Source: Lasiosphaeria ovina (taxonomy: Eukaryota; Ascomycota; Sordariomycetes; Sordariales; Lasiosphaeriaceae). From it: DNA of 64,000 nucleotides. The position numbers and the translations under genes are program-made. The stretch lies in NCBI GenBank assembly GCA_033439765.1, contig JAULSN010000009.1, positions 1 to 64,000 of the forward strand. The letters run 5' to 3'. Shown here piece by piece: positions 31,690 to 41,521 of the stretch (within the stretch, counting starts at the first letter, position 1; each line of letters begins with the position of its first letter). The notes under the pieces are model-generated. The model saw only the letters and a list, made by a program, of their open reading frames with translations, did not search any database and had not been told where the DNA came from.

Positions 31690-31990
31690 CCAGCATGTAC
31701 TTGCGCAGCAGCTCCTGCGGGATCATCTCGCATAGTCTGCTGCTCCATGGCCTCGTGGATCGACGTCCGGTCCTGGTCGTTCATCTTGTCGAACTCGTCC
31801 ATTAGGCAGGCCCCCTTGTCCGCGAGAACGAGCGCGCCGCCCTCTAGGGTCTATTCGCTACTGGTGAGGGGGTCCTTGGATAGCTTGCGAATCGCGTGCT
31901 CGTCCTCCTCCGTTAGCCGGAAGCCGGGCTAGCTGGTCGTGGGACTTGACGGTATTATTGGCCTCGAGGATGGTTGGTTGCGAAGACCTT
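31690..31990 (-). pseudogene. MCM2: MCM2 gene fragments, internally deleted
   Basis: Three pieces of the replicative helicase subunit MCM2 lie in the correct order on the minus strand: VFAT...TILEANNTVKSHDQLA then GFRLTEEDEHAIRKLSKDP (region before the AAA+ core), [20 protein letters not shown] then [15 protein letters not shown] (Walker B region), and [11 protein letters not shown] (after the AAA+ core). The segments between them are missing, frames change between pieces, and an in-frame stop separates the first two. It is therefore a non-functional transduplicate of a conserved nuclear gene, directly fused to a MULE-type segment upstream. Confidence 0.8.
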
Positions 31991-32245
31991 CGTCGCCTTG
32001 GACTTCACAATTTTGCCTCGGCAACAACCAAAATCCACTCTTATTGGCCCCAAGTCTTTGGTATAATTGGCGGCGCGTAGCTTGCATACGCCAAAGCGTA
32101 TAGAAGTAGCCCATACGTTCAAATCGACGACTAGATCGTCGAGGGTATCGTATTTAAAGGTAAAAAGCTTGTGGTTGGCCGGCGGGTTGGAAAGTGGTGA
32201 TGGTGGCGGCCCGGGCGGCGCGGGCGGCCCGGGCGCATCAGCCAT
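31991..32245 (-). pseudogene. FAR1/MULE transposase N-terminal fragment
   Basis: Begins MADAPGPPAPPGPPPSPLSN and contains LFTFKYDTLDDLVVDLNVWA, GFGVCKLRAANY-type sequence and RVDFGCCRGKIVKSKA. This matches the pattern of the FAR1-like domain at the start of fungal Mutator/Hop transposases. It has a Met start but is cut off after the CCRGK motif and joined to MCM2 sequence; no DDE core is nearby. Confidence 0.6.
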
Positions 32246-32849
32246 GGCCAGTCCTATGGGAATCCGGTTGTACGGGTCGCTGGCATTCGAGATAGTCGAT
32301 ACGTTCTACATGCAGGTCCCTGGCGAGGAGGAGAGGTTGACTCTAGGAGCTGTGATGTATCGCCCAGAAACCTGCGCTCATATTACTACAGTAGTAGGTA
32401 TGCGTTGCTGTCAAGATAAAGACAGCTTGCTAATTTAACGGGAGGGGACGACATCGACGAGCAAGGGGCCGAGATGGGGGCTACAAAGGACCAAGACTGG
32501 TGGCGGGAAGTGACGCCGTTGTGAAGAATGTATTAGATTTATAGCCTCCTTGAAGATTTCAAGGTTATATTATCATAGATTGAATAGAAGGTTCTTGTTT
32601 ACAGTATCATCTTTCACTGTAGAGAACACCGTCCCTCACCATGGTCTGTGTGGACGCCATATGGAGCCCGGCCAGTAGGATATAGAACCTTCATGCCGGC
32701 AGCTACAGAATACACAACTTACGGTGTTGAATGTGGCCGGGACATGCACCGGCAGTTGGGGTGAGCGTGGTCGATCTACATATATGGGGGCGAGTCTCTC
32801 TCACTGAATGCGATCCGCCTATAGAGTAGATTACCCTGATTCTGCCCCA
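32246..32849. other. No supported gene
   Basis: A short plus frame from 32243 (MASPMGIRLYGSLAFEIVD) has no recognised relatives. The remainder is noncoding. Confidence 0.35.
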
Positions 32850-33300
32850 ATGTCAACAGAAACGACTCCCTTGCTGGGGCACTCCCTCATCACTCCCATC
32901 GTTGCCATTGATCTGGTATACTATCCACTATGGCGCTCTTCTTTCAATTTTCCTGCTTTGCAACCTCTTGGCTCTCACCCCTAAAGGCTATCTGGTGATG
33001 ACGGCCGGGTTGTTTACCTCCGTCTTGGTGGCGTCGGCAAGACTGATACAGGACCCGGAAGGCAAAAAGGGACAATACATTATAAGCCTGATATATTGTA
33101 CGTCTGGAAACTAAACTAATCGGGCGAAGGGAAAGCAACCAGCCAGGAGCGGACGAGACAAAGGAGCGGCAAAACCAATATACGGCAGCTATGAAGACGA
33201 GAGATAGACTCGGGATCGGTTGGAAGCTAATTCTACTTGTTGGCATCGTCTTATTGCTCGCTCTAGGGGCAAGTGTAGGCACAGCAAGATGGAATTGGTA
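32850..33300 (+). pseudogene. Possible multi-pass membrane protein 5' portion
   Basis: ATG 32850 opens MSTETTPLLGHSLITPIVAI. A shifted frame continues ALLSIFLLCNLLALTPKGYL and LVMTAGLFTSVLVASARLIQ (two hydrophobic helices) up to a GTACGT donor near 33100. A plausible acceptor near 33188 joins in frame to MKTRDRLGIGWKLILLVGIV LLLALGASVG, a third helix, before another GTAAGG donor. The pattern recalls the N-terminus of fungal wax-synthase-like acyltransferases, but the frameshift and the missing remainder argue for a relic. Confidence 0.3.
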
Positions 33301-33735
33301 AGGGACGATGATGACGTGCTGGCGGGCATGAGTGTGCATACCCTTGCGTGTCCTGTCCTCGTTTTGAGGGGGAAGGGGGGAGACGAATATGGAGGCTGAG
33401 ATGACGGCTGCTTGGAAGGGCTCTCGGCGAGCTCTCTATCGGTGACTTCGGGGGGGAATCCCATATCTGCAAGCTTCTGCCCAACCTGAACCTGGTACTC
33501 GCTGTTGTGCCAGCGCTGCCTGCCTATGAGTTATTTGATATACCGATTATGGTCTGATATTGTTCGCTTAACCTAATGTTTTTGGCCAACCAGGGCCTGT
33601 GGGTTTGAATAAGCTCATTCCGCTCCTGCCTCGAGGTTATGATTCCTCTTCTCTTTGTGTCACGCGCCTTATAGGGCAACAGAAAAGGGTCATTAGATAC
33701 AGGATGGCTTGTATTATCTAGAAATTGTCCAAGGA
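33301..33735. other. No supported gene
   Basis: Short overlapping frames only. Confidence 0.35.
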
Positions 33736-33737
33736 AG

Positions 33738-34522
33738 AAGAGTCTCTTCGAAGTACCGAAGAGCAGTGTGTAATCTTTTATACCTAGTTATTTGGCCTGA
33801 AAATAGATAGCCAAGGCTTTATTGGTACGTGCCGTATTCTTAGGTTGGTTTCATACTCGTTACTTTGGGCACAGCATTACGGCACATGCCTATAGTGCTG
33901 ACTTAGTGCGACACTTTGTCTTTGAGAAGTCGACGATGTTCCGGCTGGGCTGATTCCTTTGAAATTCGTTACTTTTGTATGCTTTGGCCTACTAGCTTTA
34001 AGCAGCACAGGAGAGAGCCATTAGTGCATTCTTTATTTATTTCTCATTTCTCATTTCATGCATCTGGTGCTTCAAGACGGAAAAAAAAAAAAATCCCACG
34101 CCAAAACCAGGCCGAGCTGGCGAAGTGTATCTTTCCACTCCATATCCTTGAGGATGTCGTTGATGCAGTCACGCGCCGCAGAAAGGTGAAGGATATGAAC
34201 AATGGCGCAGTGGAGTGCTGCGAATGGTCACCTGTTGCTAAAGAGCAGAGAAAGGAACTCGAGCATCTCTGCTGCTGTACCAACTTCGACCACTTGCCGC
34301 GCGATCACGGAGCTTGTCCTTTCCACCGATCACAACACCGAGCCACTACTACCGAAAGCAGAGCCCGACGCGGACAGTCTCTACTAAGACAGCACTACAA
34401 CCGCAATGCTGTGCCCAAAGCAACGAGTATGAAACCAACCTAAGAATACGGCACGTACCAACAAAGCCTTGGCTATCTATTTTACACACTGCTCTTCGGT
34501 ACTTCGAGGAGACTCTGCTTGG
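33738..34522. mobile_element. Second inverted-repeat element
   Basis: Left arm 33738-33910 and right arm 34377-34522 are reverse complements over most of their length (shared core TTCTTAGGTTGGTTTCATAC with AGATAGCCAAGGCTTT). The left arm has an extra ~27 bp near 33773. Differences include TpG/TpA pairs. The interior (~470 bp) has a poly-A run at 34079-34093 and an open plus frame (KCIFPLHILEDVVDAVTRRR) without recognised domains. No transposase. Confidence 0.65.
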
Positions 34523-35660
34523 TCTGCTCGCGATGGCTGTGAGTCCCCTTGCCACCCCCTCCAATTTCTGTGCTCTCAGCAGCTGCAGTTGCCGCTCCTT
34601 TTTGGGTCCCACTGACCGATATACAAGCTGGCGGGGCTACCATCTTATCGTATCTTCCAGGTGCTCTGAAGATAGGTCAAGACTCCCCATCAGAGTGGTA
34701 AGGGCACAATCGACAGCATATTTTGCGTGTCTCGTATTACCCTGCATTGGCCTGCTGTTGCAAATGGAGGGGCACTACAGTGGGAATGTGGTTGCTGTGC
34801 CTTTTTGGCCTCCAGTGGTTACGATCCTAATGTCTATCAGATACCGTCTGCAAGGGTCGTAGTCGAATAGGGATGGTGCTGAACTTGCTTTCCAAATATA
34901 TTCGTCCAGGACGTCAGAAGACAAGGAAAAAGAACACGCCAGGCATGATATATGGTTCCTGGCATCCAGCTCCCATCCGCATCGGCATCACAACTTATCT
35001 CGACTCCTCCCAGCAACTCTGGCAATATCCTCGTCGGTGTTTGTTTGGATGGTCCAGCTGCGCGCGCGGCTCATCACCCCCTAGGAAGGCTGGCACCAGT
35101 GGGATACGTGCCAAGATGCGGCCCTACTTGCCATCGCAGCTAAGCGAGACCATGAGCAGCAGTAGTAGCAATAACCTCAATATTGCGCGGGCGGGCGGGC
35201 CTAAATCGCGGTGAATGACACCTTTTACGTGTATATAACGAGCGTTTCGGCAAATTGCAACGCCCATAACTCCAGAGAGATTGGGTTGCCAGTGGCAAGC
35301 TCGCCGAGGCCAGGTACCCCGGAACAGTAGACGAGAAGCTACGCTACGAGCATCTCAGCCCGGTCGTCAAACTCAGTAACTATACTGGTTCCAGACTCCC
35401 CCCCCCCCCCCTCCCTCCCTAACCCTCACAAGTTCAGGACCATCGGTGAGCATATTGAGCTATAAGCAGGGGAAAAGGGGGAAGATTGGAGCTATCGGGG
35501 ATCAGTCGTATGAGGGCCAATAATCTTGTGCCATGGCCCTGGGCTTCCAGTCGACCCCATCCCGAGCTGTCTCTGGCTGATTTCAGGCACCAACAGTCCC
35601 TCTCCCGTCTATCGAAGCGTGTCTTTTCGTATCTGCAAGCCCTGAACAGTAGTCACATTG
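34523..35660. other. No supported gene
   Basis: A hydrophobic plus frame at 34690-34860 is unidentified. A poly-C tract at 35399-35411 precedes pyrimidine-rich sequence. No RNA gene seen. Confidence 0.35.
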
Positions 35661-35664
35661 GAAT

Positions 35665-36055
35665 ATGGCGGTATTAACTTGGCCAAATATGTTGAGCATA
35701 TTCTTCCTTTGGTTGACGACTTCATCGCCGGGAAACCGGGGACCATTTTCCAATAGGACAATGCTCCCTGTCATAAGTCGAAGATGACTACCGCTGCCCT
35801 TCGGAATAGAGGCATTCCCGTGCTCAAATGGCCTTCCTATTCCCCGGACCTGTCCCCCATTGAGAACCTATGGCCCTGGAGGATGTGGTAGCTTGAAGAA
35901 AACACTGATGATATACAGCTCCTGTCTCTTTCGGAGCTTCGGGAAAAGATGCAGGAAGCCTGGGACGCAATTGCAATGACGAGGATAGCCCAGTGGTTGA
36001 GGGCAGCTGGCCTAAGTGCCATTGGGACTTGGAATCCCACCCTCAGTTATCAGGA
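35665..36055 (+). pseudogene. Tc1/mariner transposase relic (DD34E)
   Basis: In one plus frame: YGGINLAKYVEHILPLVDDF, then IFQ(stop)DNAPCHKSKMTTAALR and WPSYSPDLSPIENLWPW, the second Asp and Glu of a Tc1-type DDE core with 34 residues between them. Two internal stops (TAG at the residue before DNAPCH and after RMW) and the absence of the N-terminal half make it non-functional. No terminal inverted repeats located. Confidence 0.85.
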
Positions 36056-37065
36056 TCCAGGCCCCAAGCTCTCGCTTTTGGTGTTATGACTTAGTTGTCC
36101 GGCGCTTGTGAAGTGCTACGAAGTTAAGAATGATCTCACGCTACTGTCGATGGAGAAGGCCAGACGGACCGCGGACCGCTTCTAGGTATGGGCAATCAAT
36201 CCATCACCACCACAACACTCGGACGCAGTTGACACTCCTGCATAGGCACTCGGTACCTTTGACTCCCTTTTTCGAGCGCGGTTTCGCAGCCTTGCCGTCG
36301 CCGTAGCGCATCGTCAGCTCCTCCCTCGGCGCAAATGCTAGAAGGCGTTGAACCCGAGTGAGTAGTGTCATGTTTCTTGCAGCCGTATGTGTCTCGGTCG
36401 CGGTGGGTCGTGCTTGTTTGATGGTGCCCCGGAATGTACGAATTTTGAAGCACCCGGCCGTCAGTGACGGAGACTACCTGCCTGTACATGCCCGCCACTG
36501 CCGGTGCATGTGGAAGTTTCTTAAAGAAGCACCGCGTGGTGTGTTCTTGGCGCATGTGCTGGGGTGGGTACCATGTCCCTGCCGCAACGGTAACGACATC
36601 CTAGTCAACTTCGTGGCGGACGGCCATAGGACGAGAGACTCATGCTTCTATATTCAATCTGTCTGGGGGTTTAGGGCCTTTCTATATATAGCTGCAAGCT
36701 GCCTTAACGAGGAGGTCTTCACTTGGTTCCTTCGATTCTCCAGGCCTACTAAAGAATATCGCGGCATCTCCGAGGCCACATAACCTCACGATATATGGTA
36801 GGTCACCACGAACGCCACACACGCAACAGCGGCGATGTAGGGTGGCCCGACCGGCCAGGGTTCAAATAGCGCGAACAGAATGATAAACAAAGGAGCACAT
36901 AGGAAGTCGGTGGTACGATTTGTCGTCTACATTCCGCTCTTATTAGGATTGCAAGTGCTATGCAATGTTCAGCGCCCCCTTCTAACGACCTGCCACTTCT
37001 CTCGCCTGAGAGCCCATATCCTGCACGACTGTGCGCGCGAAACACGCCCAAGTGCCCTCTCACGC
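36056..37065. other. No supported gene
   Basis: Open frames on both strands (36196-36783 and 36803-37291) without domains. Nothing recognised. Confidence 0.35.
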
Positions 37066-37071
37066 CCTTAC

Positions 37072-38020
37072 TCAGCGAGGGATTATGTCGTTGAGGACCA
37101 GAACGTAGAGGACTAGCAACAGGAGAATGTTTGCCAGGGTCACGTCCAGCCTGACGCTGCCGTGTCGGTAAGAGAAGAAAATCGAGGTTGACATGACCAA
37201 GGTTATCATCGGGTGCCTCCAGTCGTACGTCTGCTCGACCCATATCCCGCCTTGACGTACCAGGCGAAAAACTCGACCCCTGGGCCGACAAAGTTGCTGA
37301 GGTTTAGGCCGGGCAAGACGGTGGTGATGATGACGTCCGGGAAGCGATAGGGCGGCCTGATGACAAGGACGATTCCGATGAGATGCTCGGGCGAAACGCG
37401 GCGCCGAGCATGGGGGGGATGAGCACCAGTGTGACCCAGTCGCTCGGCTCCCCGAGCCAGCGGTTGATGCCATCGGCCAGCCAGTCGCCCTGGATGGGCG
37501 GTGGCGGCCGAGTTGATGCACATCCAGGCAGGTAGCCACAAAAATCATGGCCCAGAGCTGCGTGTTCCGCGGGGCCCAAGGCCTCCAGCGCTTGAGAAGC
37601 GCGTCCAACAGACTTCTCTTCTTCGCTGCTTCGTCGTCCTCGTCCGTGTTGTCGATCTTGCTCGTCGATCGCCTGTTGCAAACCGGTCTCGACCTAGCCG
37701 TCGATCCTCGGCAAGCGGGCGACGAGTTTCTCATAGAAAACCGGAGAGCGCTCCTGGAAGAACCGGGCGCCTACCAAGACCACGCAGGGGACAAACTTCA
37801 GCCATGCTAGCGCCTGGTAGGTGTGGTGAAACGTCGTCTCGCGCTCAGGCCAGAGCCTCGTGGCCAAGAGATTGACAAGGGTGAAGAAGAGGGAGATTGG
37901 CAGCATGGCCATGCCGATATAGGTGAGCAACGGGAAGGGGCTCTGGTTCTCCATACTTGCTCGACTTGGCTGGCGTGCAATACGGCGAGCAGCGGTGGTC
38001 TCTGCATCTAGGGACGAAGC
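37072..38020 (-). pseudogene. Multi-pass membrane protein, frame-disrupted
   Basis: Minus-strand hydrophobic segments occur in successive frames: MENQSPFPLLTYIGMAMLPI with SLFFTLVNLLAT; ALAWLKFVPCVVLVGARFF; DWVTLVLIPPMLGAAF; LIGIVLVIRPPYRFPDVIIT; PMITLVMSTSIFFSY; and LANILLLLVLYVLVLNDIIP at the end. This implies about six membrane helices in a ~300-residue protein, with at least one stop after PRIDG and several frame changes that could be introns or decay. No family recognised. The 5' side borders family A sequence at 38225. Confidence 0.4.
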
Positions 38021-38224
38021 CGCTCCTGGTGCATTCCAGCACGACTCCGCCTCCAAGGCTGCAAAGACCTCTCCTCCGTCCGCCGTTCGAGCTTCTCGTA
38101 TTAGCGGACTGATACAGTCGGTTATGACCTGCAGAAAGGTTCGTCCGACACATTAATAGCAAACGACAATTGCTAATAGAGACGCTAGAGCTTTTCAACA
38201 ATCGATGACGAGGTCAAACACACA

Positions 38225-38815
38225 AACGGAGCTTGGTCTGGAACTTCAAACGTCTTGTTTCCTTCTCTAGTTCCTTGGTTGCCTTCCCTGGCTGCCTTGC
38301 GAAAAAGGTTTATTATCGGCTTTGCCTTTGGGCTGCCCGCTGGCATGCTCATCCGAAGCCAAACCCGCGTCCCTTGTTCGCGCGCACGCCTGCGCTAGGG
38401 GCTCGCACGCCTGCCTTGTTTAGGCTCCAGGTCCCCCGGCCTTGGATAGGATGCAGGATACGTGCTTGACCTCGTCTTTCTTGGAGGCTGGCTCGGCGTT
38501 AAAGTTTGCCGGAAACTCAGTTGCATGCCTTGCAATCGGGCCATTGGCAATTCCCCGTCTTTCTCTCGGCGGTTGGATCAAACCTTGACTACCACTGGAA
38601 AAAGTCCGAGTCTATTCTGGCCGACACCAGCCACTATATAATCTCTTCGCCGACCCTTCCCCACTCTCGCATCATCGACATCAACTTCAACCCGATTTTC
38701 TTCCGAATCGACAACGAGTCCCTCCAGAGTGCGCGGATTGCGAGACAAACACCGTCAGAGCTGTCTGAAGAGCCCCCGTGAAAGACAAGGGCATTGTCAG
38801 TCGAGGGACTTCCAT
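38225..38815. repeat. Family A mosaic block 2, left part
   Basis: 38229-38310 matches (reversed) the coiled-coil module at 39945-40320. 38312-38346 matches the 164-bp unit at 10498-10825. 38518-38568 matches 50250-50301. 38730-38815 matches 12151-12236. Modules meet without spacer sequence. Confidence 0.75.
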
Positions 38816-38952
38816 ACGTCGGGCGACATGACATGTATGAAGTGGGATATCGAGACAGGAACCAAGGTTATCGAGTTTGCCGACCATTTGGGCGACGTCA
38901 TGAGCATCAGCTTGAACCCCACGAACCAGAACACCTTCATCTCGGGCGGCTG
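38816..38952 (+). pseudogene. G-protein beta subunit fragment
   Basis: One uninterrupted plus frame reads [20 protein letters not shown] then [25 protein letters not shown], a WD40 repeat characteristic of fungal heterotrimeric G-protein beta subunits, which act in signalling at the plasma membrane. Only about 46 of some 350 residues are present. The 5' junction is a family A module, and the 3' junction falls in the SGGC codons, where sequence switches to the repeat module shared with 50588-50702. Confidence 0.85.
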
Positions 38953-39055
38953 CCGCGGTCGCTGAGCCAAGTGGGCCGGGTTCGTCTGCTGAGCCATGCC
39001 GCTCTGCATGGCACTGATGGAGGCGGAGGCAGCAGCACGTGGGCCGTGGTTGAGG
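38948..39055. repeat. Family A module shared with 47985 and 50588
   Basis: Contains GGGCCGGGTTCGTCTGCTGA and AGCCATGCCGCTCTG. The copies at 47985-48045 and 50588-50702 show C-to-T or G-to-A changes relative to this one. Confidence 0.8.
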
Positions 39056-39105
39056 CCAAGTCTGAGACGCCTGCTCCGGAAGATGGCTTTGACACAGAGG
39101 GCAGC

Positions 39106-39163
39106 GAGAACCCAAAGACAGTCTACGTAAGCGTCGACTACGACTCACCGGAGTTGGGTTGGG
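39106..39163 (+). pseudogene. Short relative of the protease-like protein N-terminal region
   Basis: ENPKTVYVSVDYDSPELGW aligns with residues 237-255 of the protein encoded at 1771-3774 (ENPNTVYVSVDYECLETKW). Only about 19 residues, but the exact VYVSVDY core makes homology likely. It sits between G-beta and DCP2 fragments. Confidence 0.6.
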
Positions 39164-39199
39164 GAGCCGAGCCGGCAGATGACGCAGGGCTGGCGGCGC

Positions 39200-39340
39200 G
39201 GCGCGATGTACGAAGAGACGGGCTTTGACATCAAAGAGGCCGGCCTGGTGCCCAGAGACGACGAGGTCAAATACATCCAGATCTCAATGAGGGAGCAGCA
39301 GATCCGGCTCTACGTCTTCGGCCACATTCCCATGGACACG
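39200..39340 (+). pseudogene. DCP2 (mRNA decapping Nudix) fragment
   Basis: An open plus frame with AMYEETGFDIKEAGLVPRDD then EVKYIQISMREQQIRLYVF and PMDT. The YEETGFD segment is the end of the Nudix box of the decapping enzyme Dcp2, and the downstream residues follow the fungal Dcp2 sequence. The preceding half of the Nudix box (GxxxxxE) is missing, so it cannot be catalytic. The frame continues 30 residues into unrelated sequence and stops near 39442. Confidence 0.8.
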
Positions 39341-40345
39341 CCTGAGCCCTCCCCGCAGATTTTGGACGAGGTGGTTACGGGCCTATATAGGCTAGGTATG
39401 GAATCTAACGAGGAGGAGGTCGCCCACTTGCTCACTACCTAGCCCGGTCTTGGGGGGGGACGAGTCAGAAGTGAGAATCGTCTCTCCAATCAAAACCAAG
39501 AAGAGGAAGCCAAGAGCGGCCGGTCTTAAGTGCACCACTTCATTCGACACAATCACAATCACGTTGACGAAAATGGACGCTCGCGACGTCGAAAGCGGAC
39601 GCAGACCATGCACCTCGGAGATGACGAAATGGGGCCCAGTTGGGATGGAGGCGCGCATGCCAGCGTGCAGCCCAAAGGGAAATGCGGAACGAAAAGGATG
39701 GACTCTCAAAACATCCAAAGCTTCCCAAGGAACAAGCGCTCCAACAGCTTGAGCAATACCATCTCAGTAGAGAAGGAACTAGCCGCTGCGATGGTCGAGT
39801 TCGCCTCCTCGTTCCGGCGCTGTAGTTCGGCAACTCGTTGATGGCGATGGCCAGCAGGCCGCGCCCACGGGAAGGCCGACGCCGAGGCCGACGCCCACGT
39901 CACCGGCTCGAGGTCATCATCCTGCCGCATCCCCATCGACAGCAGAAAGGGAAATGCGGAACGAAAAGGATGGACTCTCAAAAAATCTAAAGCTTCTTCG
40001 CAAGGCAACCAGGGAAGGCAACCAAGGAACTAGAGAAGGAAACAAGACGTTTGAGGTTCCAGACCAAGCGACGGGCCATTCCTAGCAATTCTACAACGCT
40101 TTGGGAAAGGGGTTTTTGGGGGAGCATTACGCCTGACGGTAATACGGAGGAAAGGATGCTCCCCAAGGAACAAGCGCTCCAACAGCTTGCTTGAGCAGCT
40201 AAAACCGAAGAAAAGGGAAATGCGGAACGAAAAGGATAGACTCTCGCAAGGCAACCAGGGAAGGCAACCAAGGAACTAGAGAAGGAAACAAGACGTTTGA
40301 AGTTCCAGACCACGCGTGTGTTGTTTCGGCCGAGGCGTCGGCTGC
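39341..40345. repeat. Family A mosaic block 2, right part (coiled-coil modules)
   Basis: 39628-39770 and 39945-40320 carry copies of a module whose plus frame encodes a coiled coil (LPKEQALQQLEQLKPKKREM and RNEKDRLS). A reversed copy of 12870-12930 lies at 40066-40120. The block ends at 40328-40347 with the 20-bp CGGCCGAGGCGTCGGCTGCT, directly against the copia LTR. A plus frame at 39450-39620 (IVSPIKTKKRKPRAAGLKC) is coherent but unidentified. Confidence 0.75.
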
Positions 40346-40520
40346 TGGCCCAATTGGGTTACATGTTTTACACAGGTCTAGTGCTTAAACCCTGAAAAGG
40401 CAGAGTTTTCCTACCTACAGAAAGAAAGGCACTGCGCACTGCTTACTTCCTTCTACAATTCATCAATTGACTGCACCTATTTTGACTGCTTTGTGCTTTG
40501 TGCGTGACAGTTAACAGTCT
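40346..40520 (+). repeat. Copia 5' LTR (partial)
   Basis: CCAATTGGGTTACATGTTTT at 40349 is repeated at 47004. The region between this match and the gag start has promoter/leader character. The LTR start is abutted by family A sequence, and its end is not sharply defined. Confidence 0.5.
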
Positions 40521-40614
40521 GGTTCACCGCATTTCGCGCATCAACAACAACGAACCAAATCCACCACGCACAACGCATTACTCTACAAGTGAAGCCTTTC
40601 GAAAGAACCTCACC

Positions 40615-41521
40615 ATGTCAACAAACAACACGATCTTCACCGGCCCACGCGACTGGAAGGACTGGTCCGAGACCTTCAGGGCTCAGGCCAGGGCCTTCGG
40701 GGTCTGGATGTACTTCGACCCTGCCGTTGCGGTCGCCGCCGTCCTTCCCCATGTCACGACCTATCCCCGTGACGGTGCCAACGGCCGCCAGATGGCCCGG
40801 AACCTTCGTGAAGTCTCGGCTGCACATTACACATTACGCTGTGTACAACACGGAGCTCACCGTCTACCGAGAGAGTCTCAAGGCCTACGAGAAGTACGAC
40901 CAGGGCATTGGAAAGCTGGAAGCCTGGGTACGGGAGCATGTCGATTTAAAACAACAAGGGAGGCTCAGTGCCCGGCAGGCAAGTCGGTGAGGGAGTGGTA
41001 CTCTAACATCAAGGCCGGCTGCGAACTATACCTCGACCTGCTTCCCCGTGAGGCTTAAACCGACCTTCGGAAGCATTACGACAGAGTCAAAGAGTACGTA
41101 CGCGAAGAAGAGATGGGGACCTGGGCATAAGAGTGGGAGGTCTTCATGACAAGGGCAACCGAAGCGAAGGTCCCTGAGGCGATCACGGTGACGACATGGT
41201 TCGAGGACTTCATCGTGGCACTCTCAACGGTGCCGGCAACGGAACCCTGGGCCACCAACACCCACATGAACCGCCGTGACGGTGTGATCGAAGGAAAGAT
41301 TACATACGGCACCCTCACCGCAGAGCTGAGGAAGTACATCGCCATGCATGCCCCCCCCCCCCCCCGGGGAGTCAACGGTAGCCATCCTCGGGTACGGCCA
41401 TGTCAACATCCAGGTCATCGCCAAGGGCAGGAAGCACATCATGAACCTGCGTGACGTAGCATACTGTCAGGGCTTCGTGTGCAACTTGGTCTCCCTGAGG
41501 CAGCTTCAGAGGCAAGGCTAG
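40615..41521 (+). pseudogene. Copia gag and protease region, frameshifted
   Basis: ATG 40615 opens MSTNNTIFTGPRDWKDWSET and continues as a copia gag (UBN2-like) region across three frames: AVYNTELTVYRESLKAYEKY, then REWYSNIKAGCELYLDLLPR. After 41390, TVAILGYGHVNIQVIAKGRK and RDVAYCQGFVCNLVSLRQLQ match the part of the copia protease domain that lies before the GAG-pre-integrase. The catalytic DSG is not visible. Confidence 0.75.

Noticed and set aside
39500..40320. CRISPR-like array of short repeats
   Set aside because: Repeats vary in length and order, with no regular spacers. They are family A modules in a eukaryotic genome.
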